Below are positions 25,895-34,265 of a stretch of DNA of 64,000 bases, piece by piece (position 1 is the stretch's first letter; each line of letters starts with the position of its first letter). Under the pieces are notes generated by a model, which had not been told where the DNA came from, searched no databases, and saw nothing but the letters and a program-made list of their open reading frames with translations. The position numbers and the translations under genes were made by a program. Origin of the DNA: Cohaesibacter sp. (lineage in GTDB: Bacteria; Pseudomonadota; Alphaproteobacteria; Rhizobiales; Cohaesibacteraceae). The stretch covers positions 106,691 to 170,690 of the forward strand of contig JAOAQZ010000028.1 in NCBI GenBank assembly GCA_025210795.1. Reading direction: 5' to 3'.

Positions 25895-26935
25895 ATGAGC
25901 ATGTTGGCAACCGGGGCCTATGCCGATCTTGATGAAGTAGATATGGCAATCGTGGACGATTGGCAGCGGGATTTTCCTCTGGTGCCGCGCCCTTTTTCCA
26001 AAATAGCCCAAGAGAATGAATGCCGGGAAGCGGAAATTCTGGATCGCTATAAGCAGCTGAAAGAAAAACGTATTCTCTCACGCATTGGCACTATTCTGGC
26101 GCCTAATACCATAGGTGCCAGCGTGCTGGCCGCAATGGCAGTCCCAATCGACCAGGTGGATCAAGTTGCGGCCAGCATATCCAATATGGAAGGCGTCAAT
26201 CACAATTATGAGCGTGAAAACACGCTCAATTTGTGGTTCGTCGTCACCGCTGGCGACCGTCAGGCCGTGGATGCTATTCTGGCCCGCCTCGAAGCCGAGA
26301 CAGGGTTTGAGGTTTTTCCTTTCTTCCTTGAGCAGGCCTATCATCTGGATCTGGGTTTCAGCCTTCGGCCCAATCGCGGTCACACCAAAGTGGTGCGGGC
26401 AGAGATTCCAGACACCAGCTGCATTCAGCCCGAAGATCGGGCTTTGCTTGGCGCCATTGAAGATGGCCTGCCGCTGGTGGGACGCCCCTATATGGAGATC
26501 GCAAACGGTCTTGGCTGGACTGAAGCACGAGTTTTGGGCCGCCTTCAGGATTTGCTGGGCGGCAATATCATTCGTCGGCTTGGCTGTGTGGTTCATCACC
26601 GCAAGGTTGGATATAAGGCCAATGCTATGGTGGTCTGGGATATCGCCGATGATAAGGTGAATGACATTGCCCCGCGTCTTGCGCGCGATCCGGGTGTTAC
26701 CTTGTGTTATCGCCGCAACCGCCATCCCGGACGCTGGCCTTATAATCTTTATTGCATGGTCCATGCGGCCAGCAGACCTGATGCACAGGCCGTGATCGAG
26801 CGCCTGAACAATCAGGTTGGCCTGAATGCACGTAATCATTCTGTTTTGTTTTCCCGTCGCTGCTTCAAGCAACGCGGTGCCCAATTAGGATCACCTGCTC
26901 GCCACCCTTCCCCCCATGGCGTTGCAGCACAATGA
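25895..26935 (+). CDS. nirDL: NirDL, fused siroheme decarboxylase subunits
   Basis: 346 residues containing two Lrp/AsnC-like units in tandem. The first (about 1-165) has a helix-turn-helix and the NYERENTLNLWFV motif of NirD/NirG type. The second (about 180-325) has CYRRNRHPGRWPYNLYCMVH of NirL/NirH type. Such proteins remove the acetate groups at C12 and C18 of siroheme to give 12,18-didecarboxysiroheme. Conserved histidines and arginines sit in these motifs. D and L are fused here while G and H are separate genes downstream. AGGAG precedes the ATG, 12 bases after nirF. Confidence 0.93.
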   Translation: MSMLATGAYADLDEVDMAIVDDWQRDFPLVPRPFSKIAQENECREAEILDRYKQLKEKRILSRIGTILAPNTIGASVLAAMAVPIDQVDQVAASISNMEGVNHNYERENTLNLWFVVTAGDRQAVDAILARLEAETGFEVFPFFLEQAYHLDLGFSLRPNRGHTKVVRAEIPDTSCIQPEDRALLGAIEDGLPLVGRPYMEIANGLGWTEARVLGRLQDLLGGNIIRRLGCVVHHRKVGYKANAMVVWDIADDKVNDIAPRLARDPGVTLCYRRNRHPGRWPYNLYCMVHAASRPDAQAVIERLNNQVGLNARNHSVLFSRRCFKQRGAQLGSPARHPSPHGVAAQ

Positions 26936-26948
26936 AGGGGACGCGATT

Positions 26949-27467
26949 ATGTCCGCAGCCCAAATGAAACCCTATACCCATGAGCAAGAGCGCCAGCGAC
27001 AGGTCAAAGCCCTGATGCTGGAGCTTGATGAGACCGACAAGACCCTGATCAACCGGTTGCAGGATGGTCTGGATCTTGTGGAAGAGCCATACCGGGCAAT
27101 TGCCAAAGAACTGCATCTTTCCCAGCCTGAAGTATTTGACCGTATTCAGCGACTTTTGGATATGGGCATTTTCTCCCGTTTTGGTCCGATGTTTGATGCG
27201 GACAAAATGGGCGGAAAATTCTGCCTTTGCGCGATGAAAGTGCCGCTTGTCGACTATGACAAGGTGACCGAGATCGTCAACTCCCATGACGAAGTAGCGC
27301 ATAATTACAAGCGCGATCACAAGCTGAATATGTGGTTTGTGATTGGCAGCGACCGGCAGGAAGCCATTGAGGAAGTTGCACACAAGATCGAGGCCGAATC
27401 CGGTCTTGAAGTCTTGCTCTTTCCCAAAGAAAAAGAATTCTTCATCTCCCTGAAAATTGAGGTCTAG
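26949..27467 (+). CDS. nirG: NirG, siroheme decarboxylase subunit
   Basis: 172 residues. Helix-turn-helix (YRAIAKELHLSQPEVFDRIQRL) followed by an AsnC ligand-binding-like fold with AHNYKRDHKLNMWFV, the NirD/NirG signature. It pairs with NirH to decarboxylate siroheme. ATG 26949 follows GAAGGGGA and replaces the longer frame start within nirDL. Confidence 0.93.
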   Translation: MSAAQMKPYTHEQERQRQVKALMLELDETDKTLINRLQDGLDLVEEPYRAIAKELHLSQPEVFDRIQRLLDMGIFSRFGPMFDADKMGGKFCLCAMKVPLVDYDKVTEIVNSHDEVAHNYKRDHKLNMWFVIGSDRQEAIEEVAHKIEAESGLEVLLFPKEKEFFISLKIEV

Positions 27468-27469
27468 TC

Positions 27470-27949
27470 ATGATGGATGCAGTCGATCGCCAGATTGTCA
27501 CCGCCTTGCAAGGGGGAATGCCGCTAACCACCCGTCCTTGGCTGGGGCTTGCGCTAGATTTGGGACTTGCTGAGTCTGAGATTGTCGCGCGCCTTAAAGT
27601 CATGAAGGAAAATGGTATCATTCGCCGCGTGGCAGGCGTGCCGAACCATTACAAGCTGGGCGTGACAGCCAATGGCATGTCGGTCTGGAATGTGGATGAT
27701 GAATTTGTCGACGAGATTGGTGAGCAAATTGGTGCGCTTGATTTTGTCTCTCACTGTTATCGCCGCCCACGGGCCCTGCCTGATTGGCCCTATAACCTGT
27801 TTGCCATGATCCATGGCAGCAATCGCGATGAAGTGTCTGAAAAGGCCAAAATTATCGAGAAATTGACGAGCGACAAGTGTCAGGATTGGGACATTCTCTA
27901 TTCTAGCGCCATCTTAAAAAAGACCGGGCTGCGGCTTGCCAAAAGCTGA
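27470..27949 (+). CDS. nirH: NirH, siroheme decarboxylase subunit
   Basis: 159 residues. N-terminal helix-turn-helix and a C-terminal half with SHCYRRPRALPDWPYNLFAMIHG, given here in two pieces: CYRRP and WPYNLFAMIHG, the NirL/NirH signature. It starts two bases after the nirG stop, so the pair is translationally coupled and probably forms a heteromer. Confidence 0.93.
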   Translation: MMDAVDRQIVTALQGGMPLTTRPWLGLALDLGLAESEIVARLKVMKENGIIRRVAGVPNHYKLGVTANGMSVWNVDDEFVDEIGEQIGALDFVSHCYRRPRALPDWPYNLFAMIHGSNRDEVSEKAKIIEKLTSDKCQDWDILYSSAILKKTGLRLAKS

Positions 27950-28035
27950 GCGCCACGGCCCCTTATGACCAAGAGGGGCTTTATCAAATGACAAAATGTC
28001 TGCGCTTTAGGCCATGATGAACAGGAGGTCCAACC

Positions 28036-29250
28036 GTGTTCCGTTTGACGCATTACCTTAGAGAAATCGCAAACCCCACTCCTCTTGGACCGCATCGTGA
28101 GCCACCCGGGCCGGTTGTGATCTGGAACCTAATCCGGCGCTGCAATCTTAAATGCAAGCATTGCTATTCCACCTCAGGGGATGTTGATTTTCCGGGTGAA
28201 TTGTCAACCGAGCAGGTTTACGGCGTTATGGACAATCTTAAGTCCTTCCGCGTGCCTGTCTTGATCCTGTCTGGCGGCGAGCCTTTGATGCGCCCCGATA
28301 TTTATGACATCTCCCAGCGCGCCAAGGACATGAAATTTTATGTCGGTCTGTCGACCAATGGCGTTTTGATTGATGAAAGCAATGTCGATAAGCTGGCCGA
28401 GATTGGCTATAATTATGTCGGTATCAGCCTTGATGGCCTTGGCAAGGTGCATGATGATTTCCGCGGCATGGACGGGGCTTTTGAGAAGAGCTTACATGCT
28501 GTGCGCCTGTTGCGTGACCGCAAGGTCAAGGTTGGCCTACGCTTTACTGTCACGCTGGACAATGCCCATACCCTGCCGGACTATCTTGATCTGTGCGAGA
28601 AAGAACAGGTCGACAAGATCTATCTCTCCCATCTGGTCTATGCTGGCCGTGGCAACAAGAACCGGGGCGACGATGCCCATTGGGAAATGACCCGCAATGT
28701 GATGACCGATCTCATCGAGCGGGCATGGCAGTCTGTTCTCAAAGGTGAAAGCAAGGAATTTGTGACAGGCAACAATGATGCCGATGGCGTTTTCCTGCTG
28801 CACTGGGTCCGCAAGAATATGCCCGAAAAGGAAGCGTATTTGCGCGAATTGCTAAACCGCTGGGGCGGCAATGCAACGGGCATTAACATCGCCAATATTG
28901 ATAATCTGGGCAATGTTCATCCTGACAGTTTCTGGTGGCATTACACTTTGGGCAATGTGAAAGAGCGCGATTTTTCCGATATCTGGACAGATGTCTCCGA
29001 TCCTCTTTTGGCCGGGCTCAAACAGCGCCCCCGTCAGATCAAAGGGCGGTGTGGTGAATGCAAATATATGAGCATTTGCGGGGGCAATACCCGCGTTCGC
29101 GCCTTGCAGCTTTCGGGCGATCCGTGGGCGGAAGATCCTGCCTGTTACCTCACTGACGAGGAAATCGGCCTTGAAGCTCCTTCAGAAGACCGCCTTGTGA
29201 CACGACCTTTCACCGGCATCCGCAATGAGGCAAAGCATAATTATGGCTAA
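28036..29250 (+). CDS. nirJ: NirJ, radical SAM enzyme of heme d1 synthesis
   Basis: 404 residues. The radical SAM cluster motif is CNLKCKHC (C36, C40, C43). A SPASM-like C-terminal cysteine set appears in CGECKYMSICGG and DPACYL. NirJ replaces the propionates at C3 and C8 of didecarboxysiroheme by oxo groups. A GTG start with a perfect AGGAGG upstream is used, 86 bases after nirH. The last eight bases overlap nirN. Confidence 0.95.
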   Translation: MFRLTHYLREIANPTPLGPHREPPGPVVIWNLIRRCNLKCKHCYSTSGDVDFPGELSTEQVYGVMDNLKSFRVPVLILSGGEPLMRPDIYDISQRAKDMKFYVGLSTNGVLIDESNVDKLAEIGYNYVGISLDGLGKVHDDFRGMDGAFEKSLHAVRLLRDRKVKVGLRFTVTLDNAHTLPDYLDLCEKEQVDKIYLSHLVYAGRGNKNRGDDAHWEMTRNVMTDLIERAWQSVLKGESKEFVTGNNDADGVFLLHWVRKNMPEKEAYLRELLNRWGGNATGINIANIDNLGNVHPDSFWWHYTLGNVKERDFSDIWTDVSDPLLAGLKQRPRQIKGRCGECKYMSICGGNTRVRALQLSGDPWAEDPACYLTDEEIGLEAPSEDRLVTRPFTGIRNEAKHNYG

Positions 29251-30766
29251 GCTTACCCTTTCATCTATTACCTCCGCTGCCTTTGGTGCTGCCTTGATGG
29301 CGGGCGTATCTTCCCCTGTTCAATCAAGCGAGATTGATGCGGCCAAACTTTACGCCGACAATTGCGCTGAATGCCATCAGGCAGAACGCCTAGGCGGCAC
29401 GGGCCCTGCGCTCATTCCGCAAACTTTGAAGCGCAAGAAAGCGGACAAACTTGCCAAGATCATCTCTGATGGTCTTGAGCAGACCCAGATGCCTGCCTTT
29501 GGTGAAGATTTGAGCGCAGAGCAAATTGCAGCTCTTGCCGACTATATCAAAAAGCCACTTGGTTATGTTCCTGACTGGAATGAAGCCGACATTATGGCAA
29601 CGCGCGAATTTAACGAAGACTACAAACCTGCGGAAAAGCCTGTTTTCACCGGCGATCCGATGAATGTCTTCATCGTGGTTGAAACCGGGGATCACCATGC
29701 CTCCGTGCTGGACGGGGATACCTTTACCCGTATGGACCGGTTTGAAACCCCTTACGCACTGCATGGCGGCCCCAAATATACCCCGGACGGGCATTATGTC
29801 TTCTTCATGAGCCGCGATGGCTGGGTGATGAAATATGACGTCTGGTCGTTGCAGGTCGTGGCCAAAATCCGCGTTGGCATCAATTCGCGTAATATCGCCA
29901 TGTCCTCTGACGGGCAGCATCTGGCGGTGGCCAGCTATCTGCCGCACAATCTTGTGGTTCTGTCTACAAAAGATCTAAGCGTTGAAAAAATATTCGACGC
30001 CGAGGACCAGAATGGAAATACTTCCCGCGTTTCGGCTGTCTATCAGGATCCGATCCATGATAGATTCATCGTGGCCTTTAAAGACATTGCCGAAGTATGG
30101 GACGTCGCCTCGCAAGATTCGAAAGATGGCAGCCGCAAGCTGTTTGATTTGCGGCGGATTTCGGTTCCAGAACCTTTGGACGATTTCTTTTTTGACCAAA
30201 GCTATACCCAGCTGATGGGATCGGCCCGTGACGGCAAAACCGGCATGGCCATCGAGATGGCAAGCGGTGCTGTTTTGGGCAAGATCCCCCTGCCCGGCTT
30301 CCCGCATCTGGGGTCCGGTATCAGCTGGAAATATGGCGATAAGACCGTGATGGCCACACCGCATCTGCGCGAGGCCAAGGTCAGCGTTGTTGATATGGAT
30401 AATTGGTCCATTGTGAAGACAATTGAGACAGAAGGCCCCGGTTTTTTCATGCGCAGTCATGAAAATTCGCCTTATGCGTGGTCTGGAGTCTTCTTTGGTC
30501 CGAATAAAGACAAAATGCATATCATCGACAAGAAGACGCTGGAGATCGTCAAGACCCTTCAGCCGATCCCTGGAAAGACTGCAGCGCATATTGAATTTGA
30601 CCGTGATGGCAAACATGCCATCATGTCGATCTGGGAAAAGGATGGAATGATCATTATATATGATGCCAAGACCTTTAAAGAGGTCAAACGGATGAAAATG
30701 AGCAAACCATCTGGCAAATATAACGTTTGGAACAAGATCACTTTCTCGGAAGGAACCAGTCACTAA
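29243..30766 (+). CDS. nirN: NirN, cd1-type dihydro-heme d1 dehydrogenase
   Basis: 507 residues. A signal peptide (to about residue 28) precedes a cytochrome c domain with CAECH near residue 43 and a methionine in TQMPAF. The rest is a d1-type beta-propeller with ALHGGPKYTPDGHYV and FPHLGSG. ALHGGPKYTPDG, a single N-terminal c-domain and the position at the end of the operon fit NirN, which makes the final acrylate double bond of heme d1, rather than nitrite reductase NirS. The NirS-specific region after the c-heme and its length (~560-590) are not matched. The stop overlaps the next start as TAATG. Confidence 0.88.
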   Translation: MAKLTLSSITSAAFGAALMAGVSSPVQSSEIDAAKLYADNCAECHQAERLGGTGPALIPQTLKRKKADKLAKIISDGLEQTQMPAFGEDLSAEQIAALADYIKKPLGYVPDWNEADIMATREFNEDYKPAEKPVFTGDPMNVFIVVETGDHHASVLDGDTFTRMDRFETPYALHGGPKYTPDGHYVFFMSRDGWVMKYDVWSLQVVAKIRVGINSRNIAMSSDGQHLAVASYLPHNLVVLSTKDLSVEKIFDAEDQNGNTSRVSAVYQDPIHDRFIVAFKDIAEVWDVASQDSKDGSRKLFDLRRISVPEPLDDFFFDQSYTQLMGSARDGKTGMAIEMASGAVLGKIPLPGFPHLGSGISWKYGDKTVMATPHLREAKVSVVDMDNWSIVKTIETEGPGFFMRSHENSPYAWSGVFFGPNKDKMHIIDKKTLEIVKTLQPIPGKTAAHIEFDRDGKHAIMSIWEKDGMIIIYDAKTFKEVKRMKMSKPSGKYNVWNKITFSEGTSH

Positions 30767-31560
30767 TGACCCACACGCGCCCTTTAAAGCCCCACAAAGC
30801 CCCCGAGAAAGGGGAAAAGGACAGATCTGTCCTGATTGTGGCCCATGGAGAGCGCGGTGGACGGCTGGACAATGCGCATTTGATCGCCCTTACGCAGGAG
30901 GCTCAAAGCCTCTTGCCGCAAATCCAGATTGAATGCGCTGTTCTAAAGGGTGATCCTTCTATTGCTGATGCTTGGCAAACCCTGACCGGTAAAGAGCGGT
31001 ATATCTATCCTTTCTTTATGAGTGACGGCTTTTTTGTCAGCACCATCTTGCCCAAAAAAATCAAGGCTGCGATCGGGGAGCCCTTCCCCGATTTGCACTA
31101 TTTGCCCCCCTTTGGGGTCAGCCCCGATTTGCCGCAAGTGATTCTGTCCCGATTGTGCGACTTTCTCGATCAGGAAGGGCGGCTGGACGAAAGGCCACCT
31201 CTTTTAATTGCGGCCCATGGGGCAAGCATTGATCGCCAATCCTGCTTGCGAGCCAATGAGTTAGCCAAAGAAATTGAGACTTCGAATCATTTCTCCCCTG
31301 TCACAACGGCTTTTCTGGATGAGGCACCGTTTCTGGAAGACGTGATCCCGACGCTTGATCCGCGCACCATCGTCATGCCCCATTTTAACGGCCTTGGATC
31401 CCATGCAATTGATGACATGGCGGCTCTTAAATCCAAGGCTCCGTCCGGCATTTGTTTTACAGAGCCAGTGGGGGCCTTTCCCTCCGTTGCCAATCTGATT
31501 GCCCATGATATTGCGACAGCGCTTGACCTTGGGGATCGCCAGCAAGAAGCTGCAGAGTAA
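30766..31560 (+). CDS. CbiX/SirB-type chelatase, probable sirohydrochlorin ferrochelatase
   Basis: 264 residues, two homologous halves. Each half carries a candidate metal/tetrapyrrole histidine: IVAHGERGG near residue 26 and IAAHGAS near residue 147. CbiX proteins insert Co or Fe into sirohydrochlorin. As the last gene of the heme d1 operon, overlapping nirN by one base, it most plausibly inserts iron to make siroheme, the substrate of NirDL/GH. This role and metal are inferred from context. The dehydrogenase step from precorrin-2 is not encoded here. Confidence 0.8.
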   Translation: MTHTRPLKPHKAPEKGEKDRSVLIVAHGERGGRLDNAHLIALTQEAQSLLPQIQIECAVLKGDPSIADAWQTLTGKERYIYPFFMSDGFFVSTILPKKIKAAIGEPFPDLHYLPPFGVSPDLPQVILSRLCDFLDQEGRLDERPPLLIAAHGASIDRQSCLRANELAKEIETSNHFSPVTTAFLDEAPFLEDVIPTLDPRTIVMPHFNGLGSHAIDDMAALKSKAPSGICFTEPVGAFPSVANLIAHDIATALDLGDRQQEAAE

Positions 31561-32150
31561 AACCGCAGGCCCGTTTTGCTGTCTCAATGCCCAGCACACA
31601 GGCTGCGGCACCGCCCTCATTTTGCCATATCATGCTCATCACATCCAGCTCGGCCTTTGCACGCCTCAATTAGGCTGAATGCACAGGCAACAATCGGGTG
31701 CAAGCCAAGTATGTTTGGCAAATTTTCAAATTGTGAGGAGAAAGAGACCCCCGACGGTTTTGCTGGCCCTTTGCCCGGTCCAAGCGACACAAGACCTAGC
31801 GTTTAACCGTCGGGAGAAGGAACTGAAAAACAGCCCCAAACATGGAAAGCCCTGCCTGGCAGCGCTTTGATCCAAACTTGCCAAAACCCTACTGAAAGCG
31901 CAGTGTTGCGCCCTTGACTTTGGTTAAGCATCGAAGCTGTTCAACGGTTCGTTGCAAGGTTTTTTGATTTTCATCAGAGATATTTTATCACTGGTGGCCA
32001 CTGGCTTGCTCTATCATTTAAAAGCAGAAAAGCGTGCTCTTTTCATATGCCCGACTTATGCTTACTCTTTAAAAAATTTGAGCTTGGTCAAGGCTAGTTT
32101 TACGGGATTTTGCAGACTATATTCGCAACCTTGTAACAAAAGGAGACACC
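31561..32150. other. 590-base intergenic region with an NNR box and a long inverted repeat
   Basis: No protein gene is supported. A 10-base perfect inverted repeat (CCCGACGGTT at 31750-31759 and AACCGTCGGG at 31805-31814) closes a 45-base loop with further short complementary parts (GGTC/GACC). GCCT-caatt-AGGC lies at 31663-31675. An NNR box is at 31914-31927. A structured leader or small RNA is possible but unproven. Confidence 0.5.
31914..31927 (+). promoter_or_regulatory. NNR/DNR-like box upstream of SCO
   Basis: TTGACTTTGGTTAA: one perfect half-site and one GTTAA half. It is 224 bases before the SCO start, giving a ~190-base leader if used as a class II site. Confidence 0.65.
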
Positions 32151-32756
32151 GTGACTTCTCCCCGGAAATCAAAGTCTTCAAAGAAATCCAGGTCACTATG
32201 GACCTGGGTTATGCTTGCCCCACTCATCGCAATTGCCGCAGCAATTTTTATGATGGGTCAAGAGGAACCACCACCGGCAATCGGCGGGCCATTTACGCTG
32301 GTGATGGCAGACGGGAAGCCCATCACCGAAAAAGCTTTGGAAGGCGAATATACCTTTATCTATTTTGGCTATACCGCCTGCCCTGACGTTTGCCCCACTT
32401 CTCTTGCAACGCTGTCAGCGGCCCTTGATGCGCTCCCCAAGGACAAGCAGCAGGTAACGCAAACGCTGTTTGTATCCGTTGATCCGGATCGCGACCAAGG
32501 TCAGGAGCTGGATGACTATGCCAAGACATTCCATGAAACCTTTATCGGGGTGACTGGAACCAAAGCACAGATCGATTCCATGATTGAGGCCTATAAGGCC
32601 TATTATAAAATCGACAAATCCAAGGACGAAGAATTCTACCCGGTTGATCACTCTTCCATCTTATATCTGATGGGGAAAGACGGGCACTATGTGGCTCATT
32701 TTACGCATAATGCACCGCCGGAGCGAATTACCAAAAAACTTCTTGAAATTCTCTGA
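32151..32756 (+). CDS. SCO1/SenC-family copper chaperone
   Basis: 201 residues. One N-terminal membrane anchor (about 20-38) and a periplasmic thioredoxin-like domain. Copper ligands are C77 and C81 (ACPDVCP) and H167 (VDHSS). SCO proteins help build CuA centres. Between nir and nos genes, behind an NNR box, its client is probably the CuA site of NosZ or an oxidase. GTG start with AAAGGAGA. A second SCO gene lies at 49820-50509. Confidence 0.93.
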   Translation: MTSPRKSKSSKKSRSLWTWVMLAPLIAIAAAIFMMGQEEPPPAIGGPFTLVMADGKPITEKALEGEYTFIYFGYTACPDVCPTSLATLSAALDALPKDKQQVTQTLFVSVDPDRDQGQELDDYAKTFHETFIGVTGTKAQIDSMIEAYKAYYKIDKSKDEEFYPVDHSSILYLMGKDGHYVAHFTHNAPPERITKKLLEIL

Positions 32757-32826
32757 CGGATAGGCTGCAAAAAGCTTCTGCCCCCAATCATTCAAGGCAG
32801 CGTCGCCAAAAAGCAAAAGGGTGCCA

Positions 32827-33357
32827 ATGATGCACACATGGTCAAAAAAACTTTCTCTGGCTCTTGCCGCTACTTTTCTGGCTTGGGGTAGCTCTTCGGT
32901 GCCCTCAAACGCGCTGAAAATTGAAGATCCGGCCCATATCCAATGGATCTATCTGGCTGGCAGAAGCATTCCGGATTCGCTCTATAGTGCTGCTGCTGAC
33001 AAGGGTAAGGTTGTCCGAGTTTGCCGTGTGCGCCACCGCAAGGATTTTGAGGTTGGTTATCTGCAAGGCGGATTTTGCCAGATTGGTGGCGATGGCATGA
33101 GTCGTCCCTATAGCGAATATGAAGTTCTGGTCTTTGCCAAAAAGACCGGTTGGCAAGAAGCCAAACGTCGCCAGCTTCCGGCCAATGTGGAAGATATCAG
33201 TGCAGGCACACGCGGGGGTAATGCCCTTTATCTGTGCCGCATCCATTATGAAGACAGCATCGCCGTTGGCACCATTGATGGCGAAGGCTATTGCATTGCC
33301 GGTTACAAGACGGGCGAGCTGAAGTCTGACGAATTTGACGTTCTGGTTCGTCAATAA
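32827..33357 (+). CDS. Secreted protein, DM9/DUF3421-like repeats
   Basis: About 176 residues with a signal peptide (hydrophobic core 9-22, cleavage near SNA). Two related units follow, each with a cysteine-containing [VL]-x-[VL]CR[VI] strand, a glycine-rich turn, a second cysteine (GGFCQI, GEGYCIA) and a closing strand YEVLVF or FDVLVR. This layout resembles DM9/DUF3421 repeats. Four cysteines could form one disulfide per unit. It starts about 70 bases after SCO and may be co-transcribed. The function is unknown. Confidence 0.6.
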   Translation: MMHTWSKKLSLALAATFLAWGSSSVPSNALKIEDPAHIQWIYLAGRSIPDSLYSAAADKGKVVRVCRVRHRKDFEVGYLQGGFCQIGGDGMSRPYSEYEVLVFAKKTGWQEAKRRQLPANVEDISAGTRGGNALYLCRIHYEDSIAVGTIDGEGYCIAGYKTGELKSDEFDVLVRQ

Positions 33358-33397
33358 GCCGCTCTTTTTGTGACTTGAATTTACCTGTGAGGTCTTG

Positions 33398-34192
33398 ATG
33401 CCAAATTTGAATAGCTCTGATGCTGAAACAGCAAAGCAGGGCACGATCCCATGTGAGCTGGATCAGCTGAGCACAGCCTTTGGCAAACAGGATGTCACAC
33501 CTGAAGCACGCCAGAGCCGGATCCGGTCTTTGTTCCAGTCCATTGCCGGTCGCTATGATTTGATGAATGATCTGATGAGTGGCGGTATGCACCGGCTCTG
33601 GAAAACACGCTTTGTCTCCCGGGTGGCCAATCTGCCCGAGGGACCAATCGTCGATATAGCTGGCGGCACCGGAGATATTGCTGCACTGCTTCTCAAGCGT
33701 TTTTCGGATCGCCCGATTACGGTGCTTGATCCCTCCTCCAATATGCTGGCCGTTGCCAAAGAGCGACTGGGCGAGACTTGTTCTTATCTTGAAGCACAAG
33801 CCGAGGATTGGCCTGCGGAGAGTAACAGTGTTGCCGGAGCGACCCTCTCCTTTGGCCTTCGCAATTTCACCCAGCCGACACAGGCTTTTACCGAGCTCGG
33901 TCGGGTGCTAAAACCCGGCGGTCGATTGCATATTCTGGAATTTTCTCAGCCTGATCCGTGGCTGGCTCCACTTTACCGGCTTTATTCTCGTATGGTCATT
34001 CCCGCGATCGGGGCCTTGGTGACCGGCAACCGGGGGGCCTATAGCTATCTGGTCGAATCAATCTCCGGCTTTCCCTCCATCGAGGTTGTCAGCGACGCCT
34101 TGGAGCGCTCGGGCCTTAAGGTGGTTCATACGGAAAAAGTCTTATTCGGGATCGCGGCTATTCATATTGCCGAAAAACCGGATGTCTCATAG
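33398..34192 (+). CDS. ubiE: UbiE/MenG-family quinone C-methyltransferase
   Basis: 264 residues. FQSIAGRYDLMNDLMSGGMH near residue 50 is the UbiE signature. Motif I is IVDIAGGTGDIAALLL. FGLRNFTQPTQAFTELGRVLKPGGRL contains the second signature (two parts: FGLRNF and VLKPGGRL). The enzyme methylates the ring of demethylmenaquinone and/or the ubiquinone precursor. It is followed by a MenA-type prenyltransferase 73 bases downstream, which suggests menaquinone or a similar naphthoquinone here. UbiE of the ubiquinone pathway would do the same chemistry, so both remain possible. Confidence 0.88.
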   Translation: MPNLNSSDAETAKQGTIPCELDQLSTAFGKQDVTPEARQSRIRSLFQSIAGRYDLMNDLMSGGMHRLWKTRFVSRVANLPEGPIVDIAGGTGDIAALLLKRFSDRPITVLDPSSNMLAVAKERLGETCSYLEAQAEDWPAESNSVAGATLSFGLRNFTQPTQAFTELGRVLKPGGRLHILEFSQPDPWLAPLYRLYSRMVIPAIGALVTGNRGAYSYLVESISGFPSIEVVSDALERSGLKVVHTEKVLFGIAAIHIAEKPDVS

Positions 34193-34265
34193 TCTGAAGA
34201 CGCGCCGATAGAAGTAACGCCGTTTCTTTTTTCACCCGATTGCCCGCATTTTCAGGAGATTGTGC

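Noticed and set aside
29243..30766. Reading the cd1-type protein as nitrite reductase NirS
   Set aside because: Its ALHGGPKYTPDG-type propeller start, 507-residue length and last position in the operon fit NirN better.
31740..31830. Cobalamin riboswitch near cbiX
   Set aside because: No B12-box consensus was found, and the element lies after, not before, the chelatase gene.
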